From contig NZ_CAKTVX010000011.1 in assembly GCF_934630525.1 (NCBI RefSeq), forward strand, positions 16,574 to 80,573: a DNA stretch of 64,000 nucleotides. Reading direction: 5' to 3'. The DNA is from an uncultured Slackia sp. Lineage in GTDB: Bacteria > Actinomycetota > Coriobacteriia > Coriobacteriales > Eggerthellaceae. The notes under the pieces were generated by a model, which was not told the origin of the DNA, made no database searches, and worked only from the letters and a program-made list of their open reading frames with translations. The translations under genes were made by a program, and so were the position numbers. Below are positions 19,382-28,097 of this stretch, piece after piece. Numbering within the stretch: position 1 is the first letter of the stretch; each line of letters opens with the position of its first letter.

Positions 19382-20350
19382 ATGCCGAAAATCGTCATCA
19401 CCGACTCCGATTTCGAAAACAGCGACTTCGAGTTCGCCATGGCGCGCGCCGCGGGCGTCGAAATTGCCGCGTTTCAAGGACCCAAGCCGCAGGACATCAT
19501 CCGCAACGCCGCCGATGCCGACGCCATAGTGACCTCATACGGCACATTCACGCCCGAAGTGTTCGCGGCGCTGCCAAACCTGCAGGTCGTAAGCCGCACG
19601 GGCATTGGCTACGACACGATTGACGTGCCTGCCGCCACGAAAAACAAAACCGCCGTGTGCGTGGTGCCCGGCTATGGCGCAGAAGTGGTTTCCGACCACG
19701 CCATTACCCTTGCCTTGTGCGTGCTGCGACGCATGAGCGAAACCGATGCGGACATGCGCTCGGGCATTTGGGATTACGCCCGCCACCGCCCGCTGGGCCA
19801 GATTTACGGCCGCGCGTTCGGCGTGGTGGGCATGGGCGAAATCGGACGCGCGACCGCCCGCAAGGCCGCGGGGCTCGGCTTCCGCGTGATATGCACGTCG
19901 CGCTCGCTCGTGCCAGGGCGCCGCACGCCCGAAGGCTATGACATCGTGGAATATGAGGAGCTCCTCCGCCGCGCCGACGTGGTGAGCTTCCACACCGCGC
20001 TTACGCCCGACACGCACCACATGCTCGACGCGCACGCGATTTCCCTGATGAAACCCGATGCCATCGTCGTGAACACCGCCCGCGGAGCCGTTGTCGACAC
20101 AGTGGCGCTCGCCGAAGCGCTCAATGCCGGCAAGCTGTGGGGCGCAGGCATTGACGTATTCGAAAACGAGCCAGTCGAACGCGACCATCCGCTGCTTTCG
20201 GCGCCGCACACCGTGCTCACGCCGCACGCGGCATACTGGTCGGAGGAATCGGGCGAAGAACTTCGCCGCCGCGCCATGCAAGCCGCAATCGACGTCGTGA
20301 GCGGCGTGCGTCCGATGGATTGCCTGAACCCCGAAGCGCTGCGTTTCTAA
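19382..20350 (+). CDS. D-isomer 2-hydroxyacid dehydrogenase (CtBP-like)
   Basis: NAD-dependent dehydrogenase of 322 residues acting on a 2-keto/2-hydroxyacid. The N- and C-terminal catalytic halves flank a Rossmann domain with VVGMGEIGRATARKA (about residue 150). Catalytic Arg sits in NTARGAVVD, Glu in FENEPVERD and His in TPHAAYWSEES, as in glycerate/phosphoglycerate and CtBP-type enzymes. The ATG at 19382 follows AAAGG. The frame is open further upstream through element D, but that part is not coding. It converges with the FAD-oxidase gene. The exact substrate cannot be told. Confidence 0.9.
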   Translation: MPKIVITDSDFENSDFEFAMARAAGVEIAAFQGPKPQDIIRNAADADAIVTSYGTFTPEVFAALPNLQVVSRTGIGYDTIDVPAATKNKTAVCVVPGYGAEVVSDHAITLALCVLRRMSETDADMRSGIWDYARHRPLGQIYGRAFGVVGMGEIGRATARKAAGLGFRVICTSRSLVPGRRTPEGYDIVEYEELLRRADVVSFHTALTPDTHHMLDAHAISLMKPDAIVVNTARGAVVDTVALAEALNAGKLWGAGIDVFENEPVERDHPLLSAPHTVLTPHAAYWSEESGEELRRRAMQAAIDVVSGVRPMDCLNPEALRF

Positions 20351-20427
20351 GAGAAGGACCAGGCGAAGCGAGCGCCACGCCGCAAACCAGGCGGGCAAAC
20401 ACACCTGCCCGTTTCCCGCTCGTGCGC

Positions 20428-22023
20428 CTAGGCCAACTCCGCCAACGCGGCGTCAAGCACCTCTTCGCTAAACAGATTCCCGCGACCGAGCTGGCCTTTC
20501 GGGTCGATTTGCGCCTTCATGCGCGCGCTTTCCGCGATATGGTCGGCGCCATACATTTCTTCGAGGAAATGAGCCTTGAGCTTGCCCACGCCATGCTCGG
20601 CCGACACCGCGCCGCCCATGGCCGACACCTCGGCGGCCCACTGCGCGAACAGCTCGGTACCGCGCGCGTATTCCTCGGCGGAGCGCGGCAAAATGTTCAC
20701 ATGCACGTGGTTGCTTCCAATATGGCCCCAGGTGGCGCTCTCGAAACCACCTTCGGCTAGCGTGCGGCGATACATCGCAATCACATCGCGCAGGCGATCG
20801 TCGGGCACCGACATATCGCTGCCGAGCTTCGTGATAGAAGGATCGGTACGGCGGCGCTGGTCGATAAGCATGTTCACGCTTTCGGGAACCGCATGGCGGA
20901 AGAAGCGCTGGCCGGCGCGTTCGGCCTCGGTCGTCGCAACCCACGCGCCTTCGGTATCGGCGCCGCATGCTTCCAGCTGCTCGCACAGCACCATGAGCTC
21001 GGCTTCGGCAGTTTCCTCATCGCCGCAGCTCAGCTCGACGAATACGCATGCTCGAGCATCGTCGGCGAGCTCGGGAAGCTCGGCGAATGCCGGGTTGTTC
21101 GCCTTTTGCGCACGCAGAACATCGAGCGCGGCGCCGTCGAAGTATTCAATAGCCGTTGCATGCTCGAGCGCGTCGCGCACGGCAATCGTGAACTCGACCG
21201 CCTCGGCCTCGCCCGGAAAAAAGCAACTCGCGCCCCATACCTCGACAGGCACGGGCAAAAGCGCCAGCTCAAGCTCGCAAATCACGCCAAGCGTGCCGCA
21301 TGCGCCAATGAAGAGGTCGATCGCGTCCATATCGTCGGACGCAAAATAGCCCGACGCATTTTTCGCCTTCGGCATATCGTACGTGGGAAGGTTCAACACC
21401 AGCTCGCGACCGCCCTCGGTCACAAGGCGGAGCTCGCGGCCAACCGCGAACGCCTCACCGCGACGCAAGGCAAGAATATCGCCATCGGCAAGCACCACGC
21501 GCATCGCCTCAACGTGCGGGCGCGCCGCCCCATAGGCATAGCTGCGCGAGCCCGACGCGTTGCATGCCACGATGCCGCCGAGCGCCGCCGACGCCTCGGT
21601 CGGGTCGGGCGCGAAAAACTGTGCAGGAGCGGCCTTGAACTGCGACAACGCAGCGAGGCTTTCATCACTCCAACCAGCCGTATCGAAGCTCGCCTTCTGC
21701 AGCATATCGCGCAGCTCCATGAGCGAAAGGCCTGGCTGCACGCGCACGAAGAAGCAGCCGTCGGAGGCGCGGCGCAGCCCGAGCACGCGGTTCATGCGCG
21801 ACGTGTTCAGCACGCAGCCGCCATGGGGAACCGCGCCGGCCGCCAAGCCGGAACGCGCGCCCTGCACGGTAACGGGCGCACCTGTGGCATACAGCTCGCG
21901 CAACGCGGTGCGCACATCGGCCTCCGATTCGGGGAACACGATGCTTTCCGCAGACCCCACGCTGCGTGATTCGTCGCGCAGGTATTCCTCAAACTCGTCG
22001 GTGCAGGGCACGATTTCAGCCAT
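20428..22023 (-). CDS. FAD-binding oxidase/dehydrogenase (GlcD/D-lactate dehydrogenase type)
   Basis: 531-residue member of the FAD-linked oxidase family (PCMH-type FAD domain plus FAD-oxidase C domain), oxidising a 2-hydroxyacid such as D-lactate or glycolate. The PCMH part shows VTVQGARSGLAAGAVP (about 50), FFAPDPTEASAALGGIVACNA and FGPGGTLG-equivalent ACGTLGVICELELA. The C-terminal cap shows the GHIGSNHVHVN histidine motif and SAEHGVGKLK. A missing Fe-S partner is not seen beside it. It faces the 2-hydroxyacid dehydrogenase gene tail to tail with a 77-bp gap holding a GGGCA/TGCCC hairpin, so the two could serve the same 2-oxoacid pool. Confidence 0.9.
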   Translation of the reverse strand: MAEIVPCTDEFEEYLRDESRSVGSAESIVFPESEADVRTALRELYATGAPVTVQGARSGLAAGAVPHGGCVLNTSRMNRVLGLRRASDGCFFVRVQPGLSLMELRDMLQKASFDTAGWSDESLAALSQFKAAPAQFFAPDPTEASAALGGIVACNASGSRSYAYGAARPHVEAMRVVLADGDILALRRGEAFAVGRELRLVTEGGRELVLNLPTYDMPKAKNASGYFASDDMDAIDLFIGACGTLGVICELELALLPVPVEVWGASCFFPGEAEAVEFTIAVRDALEHATAIEYFDGAALDVLRAQKANNPAFAELPELADDARACVFVELSCGDEETAEAELMVLCEQLEACGADTEGAWVATTEAERAGQRFFRHAVPESVNMLIDQRRRTDPSITKLGSDMSVPDDRLRDVIAMYRRTLAEGGFESATWGHIGSNHVHVNILPRSAEEYARGTELFAQWAAEVSAMGGAVSAEHGVGKLKAHFLEEMYGADHIAESARMKAQIDPKGQLGRGNLFSEEVLDAALAELA

Positions 22024-22145
22024 AGATTCCCCTTTCAGAGCGCCTTTTCAGCTTTTTGCAGGAATGTTCACCATAGCGCATTTCGCGACTGAGCGAGATA
22101 TGCCATCGCGCAACGGCAGCGAAAGCGCGAGAAGCGATTGCGTCC

Positions 22146-22556
22146 CTAAATCACAATGCCCGCGCAGTGGTCGATTTCGTGCTGGACGATTTGTGCGTCG
22201 AAACCCGAGAACGACTTTTTGCGTGGCGTGAACGACGCGTCGAGATAAGCGACTTTAATGCGCCTGTAGCGCGCGCACGGACGCGAGCCTTCGAGCGACA
22301 GACAGCTTTCCTCGGTTTGATACTCGCCCGACGCTTCCACGATTTCGGGGTTATACATGAGCACCGCGCCGCCCGCGCACGCGGCCACGATGACGCGCTT
22401 GCGCACGCCAATCATGTTCGCCGCGAGCCCCACGCATTCGTGCGCATGCGCTGCAAGCGTGTCGAGCAGATCTTGGCCCACGGCAGCATCGGCGGGCGTG
22501 GCATCGACGCTCGGCGTCGAGAGCAGCGCAGGGGACTTTACGATGGGACGAATCAT
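22146..22556 (-). CDS. def: Peptide deformylase
   Basis: Metallo-hydrolase removing the formyl group from nascent N-terminal methionine. The 136-residue protein carries the three motifs in variant form: VGLAANMIG (canonical GxGxAAxQ, with Met replacing Gln), EESCLSLEG (EGCLS) and QHEIDHCAGI (HExxH). It is short for the family but complete. The ATG at 22556 follows AAAGGA by 6 nt. The Gln-to-Met change next to the metal site is typical of divergent paralogues, so it may not be the only deformylase in the genome. Confidence 0.88.
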   Translation of the reverse strand: MIRPIVKSPALLSTPSVDATPADAAVGQDLLDTLAAHAHECVGLAANMIGVRKRVIVAACAGGAVLMYNPEIVEASGEYQTEESCLSLEGSRPCARYRRIKVAYLDASFTPRKKSFSGFDAQIVQHEIDHCAGIVI

Positions 22557-22624
22557 GGGGAATCCTTTCAAGTGGTCACATGCAGAAACATAAAACGCAA
22601 TTCATCGGGGGAGACAGCCCAGAG

Positions 22625-22765
22625 AAGAAGCGCGGAAACAACAACGGCGATCAGCGATTCGCGATCGCTGATCGGCAATCGGCGGCGTCAATCGGCGGCG
22701 TCAATCGGCGATCGGCATTCAGCAATCGGCGTCGTTAATCGGAAATCGGCGACGAGCCAAACGCT
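22625..22765. repeat. AATCGGCG-type degenerate repeat
   Basis: At least eight imperfect copies of a short unit around AATCGGCG (GATCGGCAATCGGCGGCG, TCAATCGGCGGCGTCAATC, GGCGATCGGCATTC). No gene in this gap between def and the esterase. Confidence 0.7.
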
Positions 22766-22822
22766 CACAGCGGCAAGAACGATATCGCAAGCACTCCGCG
22801 AATCGCTCAGAGTTTCCGCCGA

Positions 22823-23896
22823 CTACTCGCGTCTCAGCTCGCATTCCCTCAACTTCGATGGCCCGTCCTCGCCGCAATTCGAAACCGCCCAACAAATCGC
22901 CTTCGCCATGCGCAAATCGGGTTCTTTGAAATGGTTGCCTGGGTTGCTTTCGAAAACAGTCTTGACGCCTTTCATTCTGAAGGCGTCGACAACGCGCTGC
23001 GTGCCGTCGGCCACGCCGCGCAAAAGACGGCTCGGCGTGCGTGCTTCCTTCGACCCAAACGAGAAATACGCGCATCGCGGCGGGCAGTCGAACATGCCAG
23101 CCTCAACGTATTCCGCAAAGTCTGGATACCACATCGAGCCCGACGCGCTCGCGACGGCATCGAATAGATCGGCCTGAAACGGCGCCCAGGTTGCGAACAA
23201 CCCCGCAAGCGAATAGCCAGCAATGCAACGATGGATCGGCCGCACGCCAAGCTGTTCTTCCGTCTTCTGCACGATTTCCGAAAGTATTTCAAGCTGGTGC
23301 TCCGCATGCCCCGCAAACGGCGCGTCATCGGCAAAAATGCCTGGGCATTCCCATGGCGTAAGCATGTCGTTCCATTCGGGAACATGAACCGCGACCAGCA
23401 CAAACGGCGGACATCCCAATTCCGCGCACCGCTTCAACACGGCGTCGCTTTCGTCTTGGATTTCGTGCATATACACAAACGGCACGTGAGATTCGGTAGC
23501 GTCGTGCCCGACACTCGAACCGCCGAAGGGCGCATGAGGGCCATCGTCGGAGGGCACGCGCGATTCGGCGGCTTCAAGAACGAGGCTCGCGTCGCCAAAA
23601 GCCGCACGGCATCCGCCGTCGGGCGGCACTCGCGATTCGACGATTCTGGCCGCAAGGCTGTCGGCGCCGAACGACATGCGAGGTTCATGCGCCAGGGACG
23701 CGGAAGACTCGTCGTCGGAGGACATAGAGACCCCACTGCGCGAAAGAGCAAAGTGCTTGTCGTCGAGAGCTGCTAGCTTCATGTCGTCGCAAACCACAGA
23801 ATCCATGCCGTCAAAAACCGCACGAGCCTCATCGCCAAAGGCCGTGATCGTTACGCGCTCGCCCGCTATGTTCAACGTGGTTTTCATACCCTGCAT
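22823..23896 (-). CDS. Putative esterase (alpha/beta hydrolase, esterase-D type) with internal 24-residue repeats
   Basis: 357 residues. The C-terminal 230 look like the PF00756 esterase family: nucleophile elbow GYSLAG, the SGSMWYPDF segment and a terminal histidine in NPGNHFKEPDL. Between residues 70 and 135 sits a repeat insert whose units begin FGADSLAARIVESRVPPDGG, FGDASLVLEAAESRVPSDDG and FGGSSVGHDATESHVPF. These are successive diverged 24-residue copies (72 nt) absent from ordinary family members. Starts at 23896 (MQGMKTT) or 23887 (MKTT) are both possible. It lies just downstream of alkA on the same strand. Confidence 0.75.
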   Translation of the reverse strand: MQGMKTTLNIAGERVTITAFGDEARAVFDGMDSVVCDDMKLAALDDKHFALSRSGVSMSSDDESSASLAHEPRMSFGADSLAARIVESRVPPDGGCRAAFGDASLVLEAAESRVPSDDGPHAPFGGSSVGHDATESHVPFVYMHEIQDESDAVLKRCAELGCPPFVLVAVHVPEWNDMLTPWECPGIFADDAPFAGHAEHQLEILSEIVQKTEEQLGVRPIHRCIAGYSLAGLFATWAPFQADLFDAVASASGSMWYPDFAEYVEAGMFDCPPRCAYFSFGSKEARTPSRLLRGVADGTQRVVDAFRMKGVKTVFESNPGNHFKEPDLRMAKAICWAVSNCGEDGPSKLRECELRRE

Positions 23897-23919
23897 GATA
23901 GCCCATTCGAAGCTCAACC

Positions 23920-24669
23920 TCACGAGCGCTCCCTAAGGCAAGCGAGAGCCTTCTTCTTCCTATCCCCTTTTAGCCCTTTCCCAGCCTTGGTGCCGCCCGG
24001 CTTCCCTTCCTTCGTCGACCTCGCCCTTTTCGGCGCATAGTCCCGCTCGTAGCCAGGCACCTTCGTGCTCGATATCACCCACAAATAAAGGCTCGCCACG
24101 CTGCCGTAGGGGCTGTAGCGACGGCGATATCGCTCAAACATCTCGCGCGTCACCTTGCGATGGTGGTACACCATGCGCATGCCGCGCCGGATTGCCAAAT
24201 CGCCGTAGCTCAAAATATCGGGGCGGCCCAAGCAAAAGAGCAGCAGCATTTCGGCGGTCCAAGCCCCAACGCCTTCGAGCGAGGAAAGCGCCGCGATAGC
24301 CTCGGCGTCGTTCATCTCGCGCACCGCATCCAAATCGAATTGCCCCGAAGCGACTTTTTCGGCACAACTTTTCATGTACCGCGCCTTCGTGAACGTGATG
24401 CCACACGACTGCAGCTCTTCTTCGGCGGCGGCGCGCACGGCAGCAGGCGTCACCTCGCCCAAGCGCTCCCGCATGCGATTCCATATGGTCGCCTGAGCTG
24501 CGGTCGAGATTTGTTGACCGACAATCTGATGCACGATCGCCGAGAACAAATCGTCCTCGTCCATTTCCCGGCGCACAACGCCCACCGCATCGATCGCGGC
24601 ACCGAGCTTTTTGTCTTTCGCCTTGAGGTATTCAATGGCGTCGGTGCCATATTCGAAATAACGCGTCAA
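23920..24669 (-). CDS. DNA-3-methyladenine glycosylase II (AlkA-like, HhH-GPD)
   Basis: Base-excision glycosylase of 249 residues removing alkylated purines. The HhH-GPD core is clear: IVHQIVGQQISTAAQATIW, the hairpin LEGVGAWTAEMLLLF and the catalytic-region SYGDLAIRRGMRM (Asp). The C-terminal 30 residues are Lys/Arg-rich, probably a DNA-binding tail. An open frame continues to 24888, but that part translates intergenic repeats. A TTG at 24669 lies 7 nt after a strong AAGGAGG, so I start there. The esterase gene begins about 24 bp after its stop, suggesting one transcript. Confidence 0.88.
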   Translation of the reverse strand: MTRYFEYGTDAIEYLKAKDKKLGAAIDAVGVVRREMDEDDLFSAIVHQIVGQQISTAAQATIWNRMRERLGEVTPAAVRAAAEEELQSCGITFTKARYMKSCAEKVASGQFDLDAVREMNDAEAIAALSSLEGVGAWTAEMLLLFCLGRPDILSYGDLAIRRGMRMVYHHRKVTREMFERYRRRYSPYGSVASLYLWVISSTKVPGYERDYAPKRARSTKEGKPGGTKAGKGLKGDRKKKALACLRERS

Positions 24670-24689
24670 CGGAGCACCTCCTTGCAGCT

Positions 24690-25020
24690 TGGGGAATGCG
24701 GGCTGGGGAGGAATCCCTTTGGGGCCAAATTCCTGCCGAGCGCTATCGAGGCTCAACCAGGTCCTACCGTGCCCTACCGGATTCCCTATCGGGCCTCGCT
24801 GGACCCCAACCAAGGTCCCTGCTGGGTCTTTACTGGGCCTTGGCCGAATCCTTGCCAGGATCCTACTGGATCTCTGCTGGGTTTCCACCGGGTCTTTATT
24901 GGATCGCTACTTGATCTTTGCCGAATCCTTACCAGGTCTCTACCGGATTCCTGCTGGGCTTCTGCTGGGTCTGCAATGGGTTTCTACTGGGTTTCATCGA
25001 GCCCCATCAAAACGCGGATC
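24690..25020. repeat. CTGCTGGGTCTTTACTGG-type degenerate repeat
   Basis: A 330-bp array of imperfect ~15-nt units around CCTGCTGGGTCTT, CCTACTGGATCTCT, TTTATTGGATCGCT and CCTTACCAGGTCTCT. It lies upstream of alkA and overlaps no supported gene. Long frames here are repetitive and have no ribosome site. Confidence 0.75.
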
Positions 25021-25059
25021 AAAGCCTTATGAGCCCCTGTTGAGCCCCTTCTCAATACG

Positions 25060-25460
25060 CCCCGCTGAAACCTTTTATCGAAAACCCCAGTCGAAACGCC
25101 CATTACGGTTCGAAGTAAGTCGCCGACAGGATTCGATGGGGATCATTCGACGTATTGCCTACGATATGGAAAAGCCGCCAGGGGTCGCCGATAGGACGCC
25201 TCCAGATGGCCGCCTGTCCCACTCCGAAGAGGGTCGGGGCGTTGCCGCCGAAGCGCCTGCCGCCCCGAACAACCGATAGAACCGCCAGGCGCGGGCGCCA
25301 TGGCCAGGCAATACGAATGTCTCAGGGAGAGTTTCCTATCGACCGACAATCGGAAAACGCCCCCGAAACCCCTTGTCGAAACGCCTCCTGAAATTTCTAT
25401 CGAGGTCTCTGTCGAGATCCCTGTCGAAATCCCTGTCGAAGCTCCGGCGACGCCACCATT
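25060..25460. repeat. GTCGAAATCCCT-type repeat
   Basis: Four near-exact 12-mers occur at 25396-25443 (TCTATCGAGGTC, TCTGTCGAGATC, CCTGTCGAAATC, CCTGTCGAAGCT). Looser relatives (CAGTCGAAACGCCC, CTTGTCGAAACGCC) reach back to about 25080. The frame that reads them as V-E-I-P repeats lacks a ribosome site and any conserved part, so I do not call a gene. Confidence 0.7.
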
Positions 25461-25509
25461 GAAAATGCTCCGCCCAAGCGGCCCCCTGCGAGCTTAAGCG
25501 AGCAGAAAC

Positions 25510-25878
25510 CTACAGCTCGATGCGGCCGAACTTCGCAAGCAGCTCGCTTGCCGCGGTGCACGACGGGCAGTTGCAGTACTTCGCGCCGGCTTCCTTGCGC
25601 TTGAGCTGCTCAGCGAGCATCGCCGCAGCGATCTCTTCGCCCATGAGCTGCTTGGCGGGGCCTTCGGCAAATGCAATCACGCCGTCGATGGTCGTGGGGC
25701 GGCCTTCGAGCACGTCAAGCAGCTTGTCGGTAGCGGCCCTGACCGCCCCATCGCTCGCATCCGCCGCGACGGCAGCCTTCCACGCAGCTGCCGCGTCTTT
25801 GGTGACCTGCGTGCTCGCATCGTTGGTCGCGAGCACTTCGGCGCGTTCGGCCACGTAATCGAACAATTCCTTATCCAT
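25510..25878 (-). CDS. Small conserved Cys-motif protein of unknown function
   Basis: 122 residues, acidic and helical, ending in a compact metal-ligand-like motif YCNCPSCTAA. Related small proteins in gut Firmicutes and Coriobacteria end the same way (AGAKYCxCPxC) and are often labelled Hsp90 in databases. I see no Hsp90 or ATPase domain here. The C-x-C-x-x-C cluster suggests metal or Fe-S binding. The frame opens at 26046; the ATG at 25878 gives the conserved MDKELFDYV start and follows AAAGGGG. Single gene between repeat regions. Confidence 0.65.
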   Translation of the reverse strand: MDKELFDYVAERAEVLATNDASTQVTKDAAAAWKAAVAADASDGAVRAATDKLLDVLEGRPTTIDGVIAFAEGPAKQLMGEEIAAAMLAEQLKRKEAGAKYCNCPSCTAASELLAKFGRIEL

Positions 25879-26068
25879 GGGATAGCCCCTTTCTTCGGCG
25901 TTCATTACGCTTTGCATGATAATGCTTGCATGCCAGCCCCTCGACGAGGGACGGCCAACGACAAATGCGCGCCATTTTTGCGACACGGCATCACGGCAAC
26001 GCGACGGCGCGGCGGCGCGGCGGCGCGACAACATACGACTCCACACCGCTCCCTTCGCTTAGCACCGC

Positions 26069-26312
26069 GGCAAAAAACGCGACCATTAGGCTAGATTGCA
26101 GCGCTTGGCCGGTTATACGGCAGAAAACGCCACGATTAGGTACTTTCAACCCATCCAAAAAGAGTCAAGCGCGCCCCTTCTCCCTACGCGGCATTCTGTT
26201 TACCGACAAAACACCAGGTCAAGTTTTCTTCTGCTTCCAGCAATCACACTGCGAAACGAAAGTTTGCCTCCCCACCATGCGCAATCCGACCTAATCGTGG
26301 CGTTTTTTGACA
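26069..26312. repeat. Divergent inverted-repeat element, copy E (double left arm)
   Basis: The right arm ACCTAATCGTGGCGTTTT (26289-26306) pairs perfectly with AAAACGCCACGATTAGGT (26124-26141). It also pairs imperfectly with a second left arm at 26069-26099 (about 25 of 31). The arms are unrelated in sequence to copies A-D, yet the interior has the same core, ACAAAACACCAGGTCA (26206-26221), in the orientation of A and B. It lies 110 bp downstream of the stop of the second DUF559/AbiEi-like gene. Confidence 0.65.
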
Positions 26313-26423
26313 CGAGGAGTACACTTTCGAGAGGAGCCCCTTCGATGGAAACCTCCCTCGAGAACCCCTCACATGATTTTATGACCCCTGCCCTTATGCG
26401 CTCCTCTGGACGACACCGCGCCC

Positions 26424-27617
26424 TTATATGCTCCTCTGGGCAACGTCGACGCGACGTCGGAAAGCATATCGCTTCTGATTCCATGTCCCATTTTGCCGCC
26501 GAATACGAACCTTTAACGCCTGGGCGATGGCAAAGGCAACGTCGTCAAGGGAATTCACCGATGACACCTGGCCATTCGTCACCGTGATAACCGTATAACC
26601 CATTGCAACGAGTGCATTCCGACGCTCGGCGTCAGAAGTAATTCCAGCTTTCGAAACGTGAAATGCATCGCTGTCGTATTCGACGTCAAGGCGTGCACTT
26701 TCCCAAAACAAATCAAGCACAAAATACTTGTGCGACGTGCATTTTCGCCCTTCGCCAACAACGTCGATACGGTAGTTCATTTGAGGAAGGGGGAGCCCGT
26801 AGCCCCCCAGTGACCGCTTCGTGCAAAGAAGCAACACGAGCCTTGACTCCGCGGGAGAAGCGGACCGGTCGAGCACATACCGAAGAGCTTTCCGCGCTCG
26901 GGCGCATCCCGGGAATGCCGCCGCGGAATTTGCAAAAGCGAGAAGCGAACCCACAGAAGAAATTGGCTCCGAGGACACGAAGCCGGACTTGAAGTTACAC
27001 GTTGCGGCGAATTTATCGAACCCGAAAGCCTGCACAAAGTCGGACCCGTTGGGCCCAGACGTGCTATCTAAAATAGTTCGGCGAGGCGCCTCGCTATAAT
27101 CCGAGGTTTCGGAATAAGATTCAGAGCAAGCTTGCAAAGCATCATGGCCTGATTCGTAAGTTGGCTTTGGAACGACGCGACTCGAGCCCGAAATCGTCCT
27201 CAAAAGAGCAGCATTCGACTCCCCAATAACACGCGAATAGGTCCCGCACAGCTCATATGCGAGTAAAGAGAGCTGTTCGAAGGAGTAAAACTGCGCAAGC
27301 TGGAGAAATGTCGCCTCCGGAGACAAGACGAACGTGTCGCGACCAATGCGCATAAGACTCTTCGAAACAAACGGTCCCGACAAACAGTGACATGTGGCCC
27401 CCGGAATAGTTCTCATTCCGCCTTGGCATGATACCGCCACATGAAGCCGCCCCGAAAAAACGCCCTGTGACCATGAGGCGTTTCGCAAAGACGTCACTTC
27501 ACTCCTATTCGTTTTTGCGGGCAACGCAACGCGAGCCGCGCGAGGCTTCGGGCGAAGCCCACATCGCACGGCCCTCCAGTATTGGAGCGCGCTCATATGT
27601 GCAAGGCAAATAGTCAT
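26424..27617 (-). CDS. DUF559/AbiEi-like protein with putative PD-(D/E)XK nuclease fold (paralogue 2)
   Basis: 397 residues. N-terminal MSALQYWRAVR and the FVLSPEATFLQLAQFYSFEQ / YELCGTYSR block resemble AbiEi/DUF559 regulators. The C-terminal domain reads SPAESRLVLLLCTKRSLGGY, MNYRIDVVG, KYFVLDLFW, ARLDVEYDSDAFH and ERRNALVAMGYTVITVTNGQ. The D and E-Y-D residues match the DUF559/Vsr catalytic pattern better than paralogue 1 does. A ~60-residue middle segment (Ser/Glu-rich) is unassigned. The longer frame to 27770 translates degenerate repeats, so I start at the ATG at 27617; ATG 27596 is an alternative. Function (nuclease, antitoxin or repeat processing) is inferred. Confidence 0.7.
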   Translation of the reverse strand: MTICLAHMSALQYWRAVRCGLRPKPRAARVALPAKTNRSEVTSLRNASWSQGVFSGRLHVAVSCQGGMRTIPGATCHCLSGPFVSKSLMRIGRDTFVLSPEATFLQLAQFYSFEQLSLLAYELCGTYSRVIGESNAALLRTISGSSRVVPKPTYESGHDALQACSESYSETSDYSEAPRRTILDSTSGPNGSDFVQAFGFDKFAATCNFKSGFVSSEPISSVGSLLAFANSAAAFPGCARARKALRYVLDRSASPAESRLVLLLCTKRSLGGYGLPLPQMNYRIDVVGEGRKCTSHKYFVLDLFWESARLDVEYDSDAFHVSKAGITSDAERRNALVAMGYTVITVTNGQVSSVNSLDDVAFAIAQALKVRIRRQNGTWNQKRYAFRRRVDVAQRSI

Positions 27618-27639
27618 ACGGAAGACTCTAACGCGAAAA

Positions 27640-27890
27640 CCTTGCCGAATTCTTGTCTGGAGGCCGCGAGATTCGTGCCCGAAAACTGCGGAATCCATGC
27701 TGGAAAGTCGCAATACCCACGCTCGAAAGCGACGATTTTCATGCCCAAACAGCACGAATAGCATCTCCAAACACCGCGAAAGTCATGATCAAAGGCCGCG
27801 GAATTCATGCAAAAACCTCGCCCGAATGCCGTCGAATTCCCTCGAAAACACGCGCAGATTCCGCTTCGATCCCGCGAATTCCTAACGCGC
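27640..27890. repeat. ~22-nt degenerate repeat upstream of the second nuclease-like gene
   Basis: Successive imperfect units share the pattern CGCGGAATTCATGCxxxAAA: GCGGAATCCATGCTGGAAAG, CGACGATTTTCATGCCCAAA, CCGCGAAAGTCATGATCAAA, CCGCGGAATTCATGCAAAAA. At least eight units of 21-24 nt are recognisable. Confidence 0.65.
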
Positions 27891-27904
27891 AGCACGCTAG
27901 CGGG

Positions 27905-28095
27905 ATGATTTTCGATGACACCGAACCAGCCCCGCGTCGCGCGTCGCCACATCGCGCCACCAGCCATCATCGCCAGCTGCCAAGCCGCGCCTCAACGGCA
28001 CCGAACCGCATCGCCGTTGCTGGACGATACCGCCGATTGCTGAGCCACAACGCCGCATCACCAAGCAAAACCACCGGCAAGCGGGCCGCATCGCC
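27905..28095. repeat. ~24-nt degenerate repeat, second type
   Basis: Units built on CACCGAACCGCATCGCCG, CGATACCGCCGATTGCTGAG and CACAACGCCGCATCACC follow directly on the previous array but use a different consensus. No gene is supported between 27618 and 28097. Confidence 0.5.
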
Positions 28096-28097
28096 GA

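Noticed and set aside
24690..25460. CRISPR array
   Set aside because: Units are imperfect, directly adjacent and 12-15 nt long, with no unique spacers and no cas genes.
25300..25497. Frame reading V-E-I-P repeats
   Set aside because: It is the translation of the 12-nt intergenic repeat; no ribosome site or non-repetitive domain.
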